A DNA stretch of 41,557 bases from Arthrobacter liuii (GCF_014639275.1 NZ_BMFW01000031.1:1-41557), one strand, 5' to 3'. Positions 8,147 through 17,622 are shown, counted from the stretch's first letter. The notes: a model not told the origin generated them from the letters alone. Program-made: numbers and translations.

Positions 8147-9475
8147 TCACGCTGCGGCCCGGTGCCCCAACGCCAGCTCACGGAGCCGCACCAGGTCCAG
8201 CGCCGGCTGGGCCGGCGGAACGCCCGGCCGGTTCCGCGGAACCAGCACCCGCAGCGCGCCGGGGTCGATGCTGCACCGCACCGGCGTGCTCATCAGCAGG
8301 GCCTCGCCGTCCACTCCGACGGGGATCTGGGGCACGTCGGCGTCGACCACCACCTCCGCCGCAGTTCGCTGGACCAGACCGCGCTTACTCGCGCGGCGCA
8401 GCAGGCCGACGGCTTCGCTGGTGGTGGCGGCGGAGAGCGCCACCGCGCCGAGCACGCCCCGGTCCAACCGGGTGCGGCGGCCCAGGCCCGCGAGGTCGTG
8501 GCTGCCGTAGGGACCATTGCTCACCAGCACCGCCTGCGGCCCGTCCACCGTAACGCCGTCCACCTGCGCGTGCAGCCGCGCGCCCTTGTCGCCCTTGATC
8601 AGGTCCGGGAGCATCTCCAGCACGGTGCCCGCCTTGTCAGCGCGGTACTCCGGGCTCTGCACCACCTCGGCGTAGACCCCGAACGAGGAGTTGTTGACGA
8701 AGGTCCGGCCATTGATCTTGCCTAGGTCCACATGGAGCTCCACGCCATCGCGCAAGGCATCAAGGCAGCCGGTGGGATCCTCCCGGTCCAGGCCGAGATC
8801 CAGGGCGAAATGATTGCGGGTCCCGGCGCTGATCACCAGGAACGGAAGGTTGTGCTCGGCCGCGATGCCGGCCACCAGGGCCTGGGTTCCGTCACCGCCG
8901 GCCACGCCCAGCAGGTCGGCGCCGCGCTCCACTGCCTGCCGGGCCAGCGCATCGACGTCCACCGGGCCCGGGCCTTCCAGAAGCGCCACCTCGGCACCGA
9001 GGTCCTCGGCCTTCCGCTGGAGGCCGAACTTCACCACCTTGCCGCCCCCGGACCGCGGATTCATCACCAGGAAGGCATGTTTCCACGTGGGTGCGGGGTA
9101 TTCGGTCGTCGCCGAGGCCTCCCGGGGCTCCCGCAGGGCGACGCGGGCACAGAGCACGGCAACAAGCAGCAGTGCCAGGGTGATGATGACCTCCAACAGC
9201 AGTCCCGCGCGCACGAACAGGAACAGCACCACCAGCGGGGCGATTGCCGCCAGCGCCAGCGCACACCAGCGCAGAAAACCCCGGCTGACGAGGAACCAGT
9301 AGAACCCTGCGACGGCCACCACCATGCCGCCGAAACCCGCCAGGAGCAGCGCAACGGTGCCGGCCAAACCGGCAGCGGCCAGGGGGACGAGCGCCGCACA
9401 GACGACGGCGGCGAAGGTCGCCCGCGCCCACCACCGCCGGTCCTGCGGGACCTCTTCGAGAGGGATGGCAGTCAT
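8147..9475 (-). CDS. Diacylglycerol-kinase family lipid kinase with N-terminal membrane domain
   Basis: 442 residues begun at the ATG with AAGGAG upstream. The first ~135 residues contain about four hydrophobic helices (from WWARATFAAVVCAALVPLA to ITLALLLVAVLCA). The rest is the DAGK/NAD-kinase-like catalytic domain: AFLVMNPRSGGGKV, LLGVAGGDGTQALVAG with the nucleotide-binding GGDGT, SAGTRNHFALDLGLDREDP, and DLGKINGRTFVNNSSFGVYAEVV. Such enzymes phosphorylate diacylglycerol or related lipids (DgkB/YegS/LCB5 family) at the membrane. Fusion of an N-terminal multi-helix domain to the kinase is common in actinobacteria. Substrate unknown. It is 237 bp downstream of the SulP gene and may have its own promoter. 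Confidence 0.9.
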   Translation of the reverse strand: MTAIPLEEVPQDRRWWARATFAAVVCAALVPLAAAGLAGTVALLLAGFGGMVVAVAGFYWFLVSRGFLRWCALALAAIAPLVVLFLFVRAGLLLEVIITLALLLVAVLCARVALREPREASATTEYPAPTWKHAFLVMNPRSGGGKVVKFGLQRKAEDLGAEVALLEGPGPVDVDALARQAVERGADLLGVAGGDGTQALVAGIAAEHNLPFLVISAGTRNHFALDLGLDREDPTGCLDALRDGVELHVDLGKINGRTFVNNSSFGVYAEVVQSPEYRADKAGTVLEMLPDLIKGDKGARLHAQVDGVTVDGPQAVLVSNGPYGSHDLAGLGRRTRLDRGVLGAVALSAATTSEAVGLLRRASKRGLVQRTAAEVVVDADVPQIPVGVDGEALLMSTPVRCSIDPGALRVLVPRNRPGVPPAQPALDLVRLRELALGHRAAA

Positions 9476-9712
9476 GTCTTGCTCCTTGCGGTCATCCGGC
9501 CGAAGCGGTATCCGCCACACGTCCACTCGACGCTGCTACCGCAGCCGCAATCTGCTGCCGGGCAAGGGCATCGACCGATATCTTCTGCATGGGGCCACCC
9601 TATTCAGAAAGCTGCCCGCTGCCGAGGGTCCTAAGCCCCGTTCCCGGCTGCCGTCAATCAACGGCGGCACCTCCCCGCCGTGCGGCCCTCCGCACCGGGT
9701 TCGGTCAGGCCG

Positions 9713-11458
9713 TCAGTCACCCGCCACTTCCCCGGCACTCCATTGCGCGCCGGTCTGGGCCACGTATGCCTCGACGGCCGCGTCGATGGTCGGGTAGAAA
9801 TGGTGCGGGTCGATCTCCTGCTTGAGCCCGTAGAGTTCGATCTTCGCCCGGACCCGGTGCTTGAGTTCGGCAAACACCAGGGAAGTGCCCTGCGCGTTCA
9901 ACTCCCGGTCCAGATCGATCAACACGTCCGCGGCGGTGGTGTCGACGTCCGTGATAGGTTCGGCCGCGAGCAGGATCCATCGCGGTTTGGGTTCGGCCCG
10001 GGCCAGCTGGCGGATATTGTCCCGGAACGGCTTGACGTTGGCGAAGAAGACCGGGGCGTCCCAGCGGTAAATCACCAGGCCGGGCAGGTGCTTCGCGTCC
10101 GGGTGGAAGTTCACATCGTGGAACCCCTCCTCGCCCGGAACCCGCCCGATCACCGTCTCGTAGGGCCACCACGCGCGGCGGAAAATATTGAGGATGGAGA
10201 GCCCCACGGCAATGCCGATGCCGGGCAGCACGCCGAGGAATGCAACGCCGAGGAACGCCGCGAGCGACAGGCTGACCTCGGATTTGCTCTGGCGCCAGAG
10301 GTGCACGGTGGCCGGAATGTCGGCGAGGGACAACGACGCGGTGATCACGACGGCGGCCAGGGCCGGCTGGGGCAGGTTACGGAACAGCCCAGGCAGCAGA
10401 ACGAGCATGAGGAGGACCAGCACGGCACCCGTCACGCCCGTGAGCTGGCTCTTGGATCCCGAACGTTCCGCAACAGCGGTCCGGGAGCCGCTCGTACTCA
10501 CCGGAAAGCCCTGGAAGAAGCCCGCAGCCAGGTTTGCGGCACCGATCCCGATCATCTCCTGGTTGCTGCTGACCTCCTGTCCGGACCGTGCCGCGAACGA
10601 CGCCGAATTCGAGATCGTGTCCGTCAGGGACACCAATGCGATTCCAAGCGCCCCGACAAACATCAGCGGGATGTCGGTGATCTCCACCTTGGGGATGGTG
10701 AAGGGCGGGAAGCCCCGCGGGAGTTCCCCCACCAGCGAGACACCCCGGGCGGCCAGATCAAAGATCGTCGCCGCCACGATCGCGAGGACCACCATGACGA
10801 GTACGGCAGGAACCTTCGGCAGCCACCGTTCCAGCGCCAGTATCAACAGGATCCCGGCCAGGCCGACGGCGGCGGCGGCAACCACAGTTTCGCCGCCGGC
10901 AACACCCCCGATGAAGGCGACCAGGTCACCGATGAAGCTCCCGCTGCTCACTTTGAAGCCGAAGAGTTTCGGAAGCTGGCCCACCAGGATGGTGATCGCC
11001 AGGCCGTTCATGTAGCCGAGCATTGTGGGTTTGGAAATGAGGTCGGCGATGAAGCCCAGCTTGGCCACGGACGCCAGGACCATGAAGAGGCCGACCATGA
11101 GCGCAAGCAGAGATGCGAGCGCCACCGCCTTTTGCGGGTCGCCGCCGGAGGCGACCAGCGGCAGGACGGTCGCGGCGATCATCGGCCCGAGCGCTGAGTC
11201 CGGTCCCAGCACCAGAATCCGGGACGGCCCAAAAACCGCATAGGCGAACAGGCAGAGGATGGTGGTGTACAGCCCCGTGATCGTCGGCAGGCCGGCCAGT
11301 TCGGCATAGGCCATGCCTTGGGGCACCAGGAGCGTTGCCAGCACGACTCCGGCGACGACGTCATTGCCGAACCAGGCCCTCTGGTACGTGCTGGGCACGT
11401 CGAGCCCGGGCATCACCCTGCGCAACGGACCCATGCGCCGCCGTCGAGCGTTGGTCAT
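9713..11458 (-). CDS. SulP family anion transporter with STAS domain
   Basis: 581 residues. The first ~400 carry the SulP transport fold: LDVPSTYQRAWFGNDVVAGVVLATLLVPQGMAYAELAGLPTITGLYTT, then about a dozen helices including SASFAARSGQEVSSNQEMIGIGAANLAAGFFQGFPVSTSGSRTAVAE, a hallmark stretch. The C-terminal STAS domain (about 440-560, VIYRWDAPVFFANVKPFRD to VFAELKHRVRAKIELYGL) is cytoplasmic and regulatory. SulP proteins move sulfate, bicarbonate or other anions, usually with sodium or protons; the substrate is not predictable here. I chose the ATG at 11458 (MTNARRRRMG); its ribosome binding site is weak, and a TTG at 11503 or ATG at 11434 are alternatives. Confidence 0.92.
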   Translation of the reverse strand: MTNARRRRMGPLRRVMPGLDVPSTYQRAWFGNDVVAGVVLATLLVPQGMAYAELAGLPTITGLYTTILCLFAYAVFGPSRILVLGPDSALGPMIAATVLPLVASGGDPQKAVALASLLALMVGLFMVLASVAKLGFIADLISKPTMLGYMNGLAITILVGQLPKLFGFKVSSGSFIGDLVAFIGGVAGGETVVAAAAVGLAGILLILALERWLPKVPAVLVMVVLAIVAATIFDLAARGVSLVGELPRGFPPFTIPKVEITDIPLMFVGALGIALVSLTDTISNSASFAARSGQEVSSNQEMIGIGAANLAAGFFQGFPVSTSGSRTAVAERSGSKSQLTGVTGAVLVLLMLVLLPGLFRNLPQPALAAVVITASLSLADIPATVHLWRQSKSEVSLSLAAFLGVAFLGVLPGIGIAVGLSILNIFRRAWWPYETVIGRVPGEEGFHDVNFHPDAKHLPGLVIYRWDAPVFFANVKPFRDNIRQLARAEPKPRWILLAAEPITDVDTTAADVLIDLDRELNAQGTSLVFAELKHRVRAKIELYGLKQEIDPHHFYPTIDAAVEAYVAQTGAQWSAGEVAGD

Positions 11459-11578
11459 AGGGGCACTCTGCCGTCCGGCGCCGGCCGGCGCATCCCCCGT
11501 CAAGGGTGAGCCACGGGCAGAACCCTGACGGCCGCACTTTAGCCGGGCGACGCCGTCGTACGCTTCCCCTCCCCAAAG

Positions 11579-12151
11579 TCACTGCTGCGGCGCCAACCTC
11601 ATCTGCGTGGAGAGGCCGTAGGCGGCCTTGAGGTCGCTGTCGCTGGAGACAAGCACCCGGCCGACAACGAGCACCGAACGGTTCGGCGAGGCGATCTGTT
11701 TCATCCCGTTGGGCACTTGCCCTGTCCACCGGGGCCCGGTGATGAAATAGTCCCCGGCCTCGGTGCCGGTGGTGCGCTTGCCCACATAGGCGAAATTGGT
11801 GTTGCTGGACGGATTGGTGAACTGCACGCTGTAGTAGCGGCCAGCCATGTCCGGGACGTGCAGGACCAGCGGCCCCTTCGAGAGGTCGAGCCAGCCCAGG
11901 GTCATGAGGGTGTCACGGTTCACTCCCGCCGACGCCAATCTGGAGCCGCCCGTGGCCGCGTGCAGGGGGTCCGCGAAGGAAGCCTCCGGCTGCGTGTACA
12001 GCGTGTTGACCGGGATGGGGCCACCGCCGAACCCCTTGACGAGGACCGCCCTTTTGAACACGGACAGGAGCATGCGCGGCCAGAAGCGGATGGCCGCGAA
12101 CCAAGTCACCACCATGACCGAGCCGAAGATGAGCAGGTGCTCGAGCCTCAT
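11579..12151 (-). CDS. DUF1254 domain protein, membrane-anchored
   Basis: 190 residues. An N-terminal helix (about 5-21, HLLIFGSVMVVTWFAAI) anchors it; the rest contains NRDTLMTLGWLDLSKGPLVLHVPDMAGRYYSVQFTNPSSNTNFAYVG, the DUF1254 signature. DUF1254 and DUF1214 are usually found together, either fused as roughly 450-residue exported proteins or, as here, as two short membrane-anchored partners. Biochemical function is unknown. The start codon overlaps the stop of the DUF1214 gene (ATGA, 12148-12151), so the two are translated as a coupled pair and probably form a heteromer. Confidence 0.88.
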   Translation of the reverse strand: MRLEHLLIFGSVMVVTWFAAIRFWPRMLLSVFKRAVLVKGFGGGPIPVNTLYTQPEASFADPLHAATGGSRLASAGVNRDTLMTLGWLDLSKGPLVLHVPDMAGRYYSVQFTNPSSNTNFAYVGKRTTGTEAGDYFITGPRWTGQVPNGMKQIASPNRSVLVVGRVLVSSDSDLKAAYGLSTQMRLAPQQ

Positions 12152-12600
12152 GCGCCCTGCCCTCCCGCTTTGATGACCGGCGGTACCTGGTAGGTACGGT
12201 CCAGGATTGCCGGGCCCGGCTCATACACGCGCAGCCAGAGGATGAACCTGCCGGAGGGGGCGGGCAGCCAGTTTGAATCACGGCCTGCCGGAACCGTGTT
12301 CTGGAGGTAGACGTCTACGGAGCCATCCGGGTTGGGGAACAGTTGGGCGCACGCGGCCCGCATCATCATGCCGTTGCCCGGGTCGCCCAACCCGAACATC
12401 GTGATCCAGCCGTTGACCCTGGCGGCCTTGATCCTGGCGTAGTTCTGAGCGGTGACAAAAGCCATGCCGAAGCCGATCAGGAAGCCCTGCAGCAGGTCAC
12501 TGCGCACAGTCCTCGCGGGCGGAAAGAAGATCATGGAGAAGATGAAAGCCACACAGATGGTACCGATCAGCGCCGTGAAATACGCATATGTTTTGCTCAT
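12148..12600 (-). CDS. DUF1214 domain protein, membrane-anchored
   Basis: 150 residues from the ATG with AAGGAGGAG upstream; longer in-frame starts are rejected for lack of a binding site. Two hydrophobic segments (about 5-26 and 37-52) precede a soluble part containing DGSVDVYLQNTVPAGRDSNWLPAPSGRFILWLRVYEPGPAILD, the DUF1214 pattern (the SNWLPAPxGxF core is highly characteristic). It is the first gene of a two-gene operon with the DUF1254 protein, overlapping by 4 bp. The pair faces a divergent ion-channel gene across 177 bp. Function unknown. Confidence 0.88.
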   Translation of the reverse strand: MSKTYAYFTALIGTICVAFIFSMIFFPPARTVRSDLLQGFLIGFGMAFVTAQNYARIKAARVNGWITMFGLGDPGNGMMMRAACAQLFPNPDGSVDVYLQNTVPAGRDSNWLPAPSGRFILWLRVYEPGPAILDRTYQVPPVIKAGGQGA

Positions 12601-12777
12601 GTGCCGGCTCCTCCTTGTGCAGGCCGGACCAGCCGGAATTCGGGCGGGCGCTCCAACTCCGGAAAGTCCATGGCGCCAGCCTAGCCAGTGAACCCGCGCA
12701 CCCAGGCCCGGTGCCGCCGTCGTACTTTGCCTGCCCCGCCCCTCCGGGAGGGCGAACCTGCGCACTTAGGATGAGGC

Positions 12778-13668
12778 ATGGACTTCGAGGACGTGCTCGT
12801 GACGGCGGTTGGCGCCGCGCTGATTCTGCTGATGGTCGCCGACGTCTTCCACACATTGCTGTTCCCCCACGGCTCCGGTCCGGTGGGCCGGACCATCATG
12901 CGCGGGTTCTGGCTGCTGTCCAAAAAACTCAGGGGCGGGGCTTCCTCCATCGCAGCCCCGCTGGCGATGGCTGCGGTCATCGCCGCCTGGGCCGCCCTGG
13001 CCGCCGTGGGCTGGGCGCTGCTGTACCTCCCCCATCTGCCGGACGGGTTCTCGTACTCGGCCGATGTCCCCCGGCAGGCAGACTTCGCGGAAGCTCTATA
13101 TATCTCGCTGGTGGCCCTTTCAACGGCGGGATTCGGCGAGATCGTTGCTAACAACCCCTTGCTTCGGCTGGTGATGGCCTTCCAGGCCGTCGCCGGCTTT
13201 GGCCTGCTGACCGCCACGGTCTCGTGGATCCTGCAGACCTACCCAGCGCTCAGCCGGCGCCGGGCCCTTGCCCACCAGCTCAACCTGTTCCGCGAGGCTG
13301 CGGGGCCCTCCGGCATCGCCTCGCTGGAGGCGCGGCACGCGGCGGGACTGCTGGAGTCGATGGCTGAAAACGTGGCGTCCGTCAGCATCGACCTTCTGTC
13401 CTTCCACGAAACCTACTACTTCCATGAGGTGGAGCAGCGGGGATCGCTTCCCGCCACCATCGCCTACGCCCACCAACTGGCCTCGGCGGCCCAGGTCAGC
13501 GAGAACGCCGAACTGCGGTTTGCCGGCCGGATGCTCTACGCGGCGCTGGACGACCTTGCCGACGTGCTGCGCGGAAAGTTCGGCCATGTGGGAGACACGT
13601 CCTCCGACGTCTTTGACCACTACGAGCTCCACCACAGGCACCGCCGGCCTCCGGAACCGCGCCGGTGA
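12778..13668 (+). CDS. Potassium-channel-like (two-TM, ion channel 2 family) protein
   Basis: 296 residues. Hydrophobic segments near 7-26, 58-85 and 127-148 flank a pore loop: DFAEALYISLVALSTAGFGEI (102-122). In canonical K+ channels the filter reads T-x-G-Y/F-G-D; here STAGFGE keeps the G-F-G core with Glu in place of Asp. The C-terminal ~150 residues form a soluble, helical domain with no TrkA/RCK motif that I can see. It is likely an integral membrane cation channel, possibly a tetramer. The ATG follows AGGATGAGG closely. Next gene on the same strand starts 43 bp later. Confidence 0.82.
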   Translation: MDFEDVLVTAVGAALILLMVADVFHTLLFPHGSGPVGRTIMRGFWLLSKKLRGGASSIAAPLAMAAVIAAWAALAAVGWALLYLPHLPDGFSYSADVPRQADFAEALYISLVALSTAGFGEIVANNPLLRLVMAFQAVAGFGLLTATVSWILQTYPALSRRRALAHQLNLFREAAGPSGIASLEARHAAGLLESMAENVASVSIDLLSFHETYYFHEVEQRGSLPATIAYAHQLASAAQVSENAELRFAGRMLYAALDDLADVLRGKFGHVGDTSSDVFDHYELHHRHRRPPEPRR

Positions 13669-13710
13669 CGTGCAGGTGTTCTGCCGTGCCCAGCTTGCTA
13701 GGGTCTGCGT

Positions 13711-14205
13711 ATGGCTTCCCACTCCCACTCCATGGACGACGTCATCAACGAACCTGAGCGCGTCCAGTTCGAGTTTTTCCTGGATGAGCACCGGGCGGCC
13801 CTCAACAGCTGCCTGGACGGGCTGACCGAGGAGCAGGCCCGCCGTCGGCTGGTCCCTTCCCGCACCACCCTGCTGGGCCTGGTGAAGCACGCAACCTTCG
13901 TGGAGAAGGTCTGGTTCGATGAAGCCGTCACGGGCCGCCCGCGCAGTGAGATTGGCATCCCTGCCACGCCTGACGAGTCATTCATTCTTAACGACGGCGA
14001 CACCATCGGGTCCATCGTGGCGTCGCACCTGGAAGCCTGCGCAGCATCCCGGGCGGCGGCCGCCCCTCTGGGCCTGGATGACGTAGTCACCGGAAACCGG
14101 CGTGGACCGGTGCCGCTGCGCTGGGTCTACCTGCATATGCTCCGGGAACTGGCGCAGCACTGCGGCCACGCGGACATCCTCCGGGAGCAGATCCTGGCGG
14201 AGTAG
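13711..14205 (+). CDS. DinB/DUF664 family protein
   Basis: 164 residues with the four-helix-bundle pattern of the DinB/YfiT metal-binding superfamily: an opening helix ending LDGLTEEQARRRLVPSRTTLLGLVKHATFVEKVWF, with the first metal-ligand His in VKHAT, and a closing HCGHADILREQIL with the other two. This DUF664 subgroup contains thiol-dependent transferases and many proteins of unknown function, often mycothiol-linked in actinobacteria; the substrate is not known. The ATG lies 43 bp after the channel gene and is preceded by AGGGT. It converges with the LysR gene 20 bp away. Confidence 0.85.
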   Translation: MASHSHSMDDVINEPERVQFEFFLDEHRAALNSCLDGLTEEQARRRLVPSRTTLLGLVKHATFVEKVWFDEAVTGRPRSEIGIPATPDESFILNDGDTIGSIVASHLEACAASRAAAAPLGLDDVVTGNRRGPVPLRWVYLHMLRELAQHCGHADILREQILAE

Positions 14206-14224
14206 CGCCTGGAGGCCAGTTGGT

Positions 14225-15158
14225 TCAGGGCACAGTTGCCACGGCACCTGCAATTTCCTTCGCCACCTCGATCACGACGTCGACCCGGCGGGGCCGGTGC
14301 CCACCCGGCGGGACAGCCGCGACCACACCGTTCGGCGGAACGTCGTCGGCCACCGGCACCAGGCAGACGCCGGACTCCGGATATTGATGTTCCATTCCGG
14401 GCCAGACATTGTTGACGCTGTAGGCCTGGCCGCTTGCCACGATCCCGCGGATGGTTTCCGACACCACGCTCCGCCACCTGACGCGCGGCTCGACGCCGGC
14501 GGACTGGAACATCGCCAGGACGCGCTCAGCGCTGGGTGGAACGTTGAACAGGACCGCGTCCTCGTCAGCGAGGTCGGCGAAGTGCAGCGACTTCCGGTTC
14601 GCGAGCGGATGCTTGGCATGCAGGAGAAAGTGCATGCGCGATTCTGCAACGGGAATCAGGTCCACACCGGGAACAGCCTGGAGCGAGTAGATGAATGCCG
14701 CGTCCAGGGAACCACCGGCGGCAGCCTGCTGCAGTTCCTCCGCGGCACCTTCGGTGAAGTTCACTTCGATTTCCGGCCAGCGCCTGCCTACTTCGGCCAG
14801 GAGCCGCGGCATCAAACGCGGGCTGATGGCCACCATGCAACCGATCGACACCCGTCCGCGGAGTTCCTCCCAGCCCGAACGGACAGCATCCGGAATTTCG
14901 GCGGCCTCTCCCAGGATGCGGCGCGCCCGGGCACCCAGCGCTTCGCCCGCAGCGGTAGGCACTACCCGCTTGGACCGGGTCCGCACGAAGAGTTCGACGC
15001 CGAGGGCCCGCTCGAGCTGGGCGATCGCCATGGACGCTGCGGCCTGGGAGATGTTGCTGTTCCTCGCTGCGTCGGTCACCGAGCCTGCATCGAGGACAGC
15101 AACGAAGTACTGGAGTTGGCGGAGGGTGAATTCGGCTGGCTCAAGTTTTCCTGATCAT
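14225..15158 (-). CDS. LysR-type transcriptional regulator, apparent 5' frameshift
   Basis: A LysR regulator with a winged HTH (TDAARNSNISQAAASMAIAQLERALGVELFVR) and a C-terminal effector-binding domain. The uninterrupted frame has no normal start before a GTG at 15079, which would cut off the first recognition residues; yet upstream codons in that frame still read EFTLRQLQYFVAVLDAGS, the expected LysR N-terminus, as far as an in-frame stop at 15155-15157. An ATG at 15156-15158 lies in another frame (ATG ATC AGG AAA ACT TGA) and joins the LysR frame if one base of the A4 run (complement of 15146-15149) is dropped, giving MIRKLEPAEFTLRQL. So the gene is either frameshifted, recoded, or carries a sequencing indel. 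It is divergent from the hydrolase/transporter pair and probably regulates it. Confidence 0.8.
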
Positions 15159-15237
15159 ACTGCTCAAATTGATTGATTATACAAATAGTGTGCGCCAAAC
15201 CACACTTGAAACCAGCCCCGAACCAAAGGAGATTCCC

Positions 15238-16257
15238 ATGGCGCACACTTCCTCCCCCTACGTCATCACTCTCGGCACAGCCGGCGGTCCACGCTGGTGG
15301 GCTGCCGCCGACTCAGGCGAACGGACCGGTATCGCAACGGCTGTCGTCGTCGGCGACGCGTTCTACCTCGTTGACTGCGGCCAGGGAGCGGGCCGGCGTC
15401 TCGGCCAGGCGGCCCTGGACCTGAAGGACCTCCGGGCGCTGTTCATTACGCACCTCCACTCCGACCACGTGTACGACCTCGCCGGCATCGGCATCTTCGG
15501 CCTATATGCGCTCCAGCACCGGACCAACGATCCCGTCCGGATCCTCGGCCCCGGAGACCGCGGCGCTCTGCCTCCGGTGTCGCCGCGCGCCGCCGTCGCC
15601 CCCGCACCTCTAGCCCCCAACAGCCCCACCCCGGGAACCCGCCAGATGTTCGAAACCCTGATGGCAGCGCACGCAACAGACCTCAACGACCGGATCCTCG
15701 ACAGCCTGAAGCCCAGCCCCCTTGAAGTCTTCCAGGCGGAAGACATCAGGGTCCCCGACGGCACCGGATACCACCCCAACAGCAACCCGACCCCGCCAAT
15801 GGACCCCTTTGAGGTCTACCGCGATGAACTCGTCACTGTCACCGCGATCCTGGTGGAGCATCCCCCGGTGGCCCCGGCGTTCGCGTTCCGCTTCGACACC
15901 GCGGAGGGCTCCGTGACCATTTCCGGGGACACGTGCTTCACGCAAAACCTGGTCACCCTTGCCCGGGACACCGATCTTCTGCTGCATGAGGCAATCGACT
16001 TCGATTGGGTCGAACAGCTGTACGGCGACAAGACGGACGGCGCTTCACGTGCCGCCCGCGACCATCACTACAAATCGCACACCAGCGTCCGTGACGCCGC
16101 CAAGGCTGCCGAAGCAGCCGGCGCCCGGCAGCTCGCCCTGCACCATCTGGTCCCGGGCCACGCCCCCGCACAAGTCTGGCTGGAAGCGGCCGAACACTTT
16201 TCCGGCCACTTCGTTTTGCCAAACGACCTCGACATCATCCCTTTCGGCCAGCGCTGA
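15238..16257 (+). CDS. Metallo-beta-lactamase-fold hydrolase
   Basis: 339 residues from the ATG after AAAGGAG (spacing about 6). The zinc motif HLHSDH is at 72-77 (T-H-L-H-S-D-H-V-Y-D-L-A-G), preceded by VDCGQGAGRRL; later metal ligands are likely in SGDTCF, HEAIDF and the final ALHHLVPG. The fold belongs to the RNase Z/arylsulfatase-like branch of the MBL superfamily, with an insertion of about 100 residues between the first and second halves. These enzymes hydrolyse esters, lactones or phosphodiesters; the substrate is unknown. The gene is followed after 21 bp by an MHS-type organic acid transporter and preceded by a divergent LysR gene, which suggests a small catabolic unit: import, hydrolyse, regulated by substrate. 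Confidence 0.88.
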   Translation: MAHTSSPYVITLGTAGGPRWWAAADSGERTGIATAVVVGDAFYLVDCGQGAGRRLGQAALDLKDLRALFITHLHSDHVYDLAGIGIFGLYALQHRTNDPVRILGPGDRGALPPVSPRAAVAPAPLAPNSPTPGTRQMFETLMAAHATDLNDRILDSLKPSPLEVFQAEDIRVPDGTGYHPNSNPTPPMDPFEVYRDELVTVTAILVEHPPVAPAFAFRFDTAEGSVTISGDTCFTQNLVTLARDTDLLLHEAIDFDWVEQLYGDKTDGASRAARDHHYKSHTSVRDAAKAAEAAGARQLALHHLVPGHAPAQVWLEAAEHFSGHFVLPNDLDIIPFGQR

Positions 16258-16278
16258 GAACCACGTCAGGACTAAAAC

Positions 16279-17595
16279 ATGACCTCCACAACCCCGCTCA
16301 CGACGGACCACCAGCCTGTTTCCCTCAATACAAGGGACATGCGCCGCATCCTCGGCTCGTCCTTCATCGGCAGCGCGATCGAGTACTACGACTTCATGCT
16401 TTACGCCACGGCAGCGTCGCTGGTGTTCGACAAGGTGTTCTTTGCGGACCTTGGCCCCGGGTTTGCGCTCTTTGCCTCGTTTGCCACGCTCGCGGTCGGT
16501 TACCTTGCGCGGCCTCTCGGCGGCGTCGTGTTCGGTCACTTCGGCGACCTGCTCGGACGTAAGAAGATGCTTGTGGTTTCGATGCTGATCATGGGCTTCG
16601 GCACCGTTGCGATCGGGCTCCTCCCCACAACGGCGCAGGCCGGCATCGCGGGCCCGGTGGCCCTGGTGCTCCTGCGCCTCATCCAAGGGGTCGCCGTGGG
16701 AGGCGAATGGGGCGGCGCTGCCCTCATGGCGATCGAGCACGCCCCGGCGGAGCGCCGCGGATTCGCAGCAGCCTTCGCCAATGCCGGCGGCCCGGCCGGT
16801 GCGATCCTCGGCACGCTGGCGCTCTCACTGTTCGCAGCCCTGTCCGGCGAGGACTTCCTGGTCTGGGGCTGGCGGATCCCGTTCCTGCTGAGCGCCCTGC
16901 TGATCATCGTCGGCCTCGTCATACGGCTCAAGGTGTCCGAAACTCCTGCGTTCCAGCGGCTTCAGTCAGCAGGCGAGCAACGAAGGGTGCCGTTGCTGGA
17001 CGTCCTGCGCAACAACTCCCGCGCCGTACTCCTTGGCCTCACTGCCGCGACGGCGTTCTATGTGTGCCAGGCGATGACCACCGTGTGGGGTGTATCCGTC
17101 GCGGTGGAGAATGGTGCCGACAAGAACGGTGTACTGAACGTCAAGGCGGGTGCGGCGGTCCTGACCCTCATCATCTGTTTTTACTCAGCACGCCTGAGCG
17201 ATCGGATTGGCCGCAACCGGGTTCTCATCGGAGCCTCCCTTCTTGGCATTGTCCTCACCTACCCGATCCTCATCCTGATCACCAACGGAACGCTCTGGGG
17301 CTTCGGCCTTGCAATAGTGCTCGGGAACGGACTCGTACAGGGCTTTTTGTACGGGCCCATCGCCGCCTACGTCGCCGAGCAGTTCCCCACCCGCAACCGC
17401 TACACCGGGGCCTCGCTCGCCTACCAGGGCGCCTCAATGCTTGGAGCCGGGTTCACACCCCTGATCGTCACCGGCCTGAGCCTCGCCGGCGGCGGAAGCA
17501 TCTGGCTTATCGGCGTCTTCTGGATCGCTGTCCTGGGCGCGGCGGCGGCCGCAGTACGCGCAACGCCGGAGGGAACACGCCGCGCAGCCCAGTAA
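16279..17595 (+). CDS. MFS transporter, metabolite:H+ symporter (MHS) family
   Basis: 438 residues, twelve predicted helices. The motifs SSFIGSAIEYYDFMLYATAASLVF, GYLARPLGGVVFGHFGDLLGRKKMLV (MFS A motif with MHS-typical RPLGG) and RLIQGVAVGGEWGGAALMAIEH are diagnostic of the MHS family, proton-coupled importers of organic acids such as shikimate, alpha-ketoglutarate, citrate or proline betaine. It follows the MBL-fold hydrolase by 21 bp with an AGGA ribosome binding site, so the two are probably one transcript; the transporter likely brings in the hydrolase's substrate. Exact substrate unknown. Confidence 0.92.
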   Translation: MTSTTPLTTDHQPVSLNTRDMRRILGSSFIGSAIEYYDFMLYATAASLVFDKVFFADLGPGFALFASFATLAVGYLARPLGGVVFGHFGDLLGRKKMLVVSMLIMGFGTVAIGLLPTTAQAGIAGPVALVLLRLIQGVAVGGEWGGAALMAIEHAPAERRGFAAAFANAGGPAGAILGTLALSLFAALSGEDFLVWGWRIPFLLSALLIIVGLVIRLKVSETPAFQRLQSAGEQRRVPLLDVLRNNSRAVLLGLTAATAFYVCQAMTTVWGVSVAVENGADKNGVLNVKAGAAVLTLIICFYSARLSDRIGRNRVLIGASLLGIVLTYPILILITNGTLWGFGLAIVLGNGLVQGFLYGPIAAYVAEQFPTRNRYTGASLAYQGASMLGAGFTPLIVTGLSLAGGGSIWLIGVFWIAVLGAAAAAVRATPEGTRRAAQ

Positions 17596-17622
17596 CGGCC
17601 GGGCGGGTAAGTCATGAAGACA

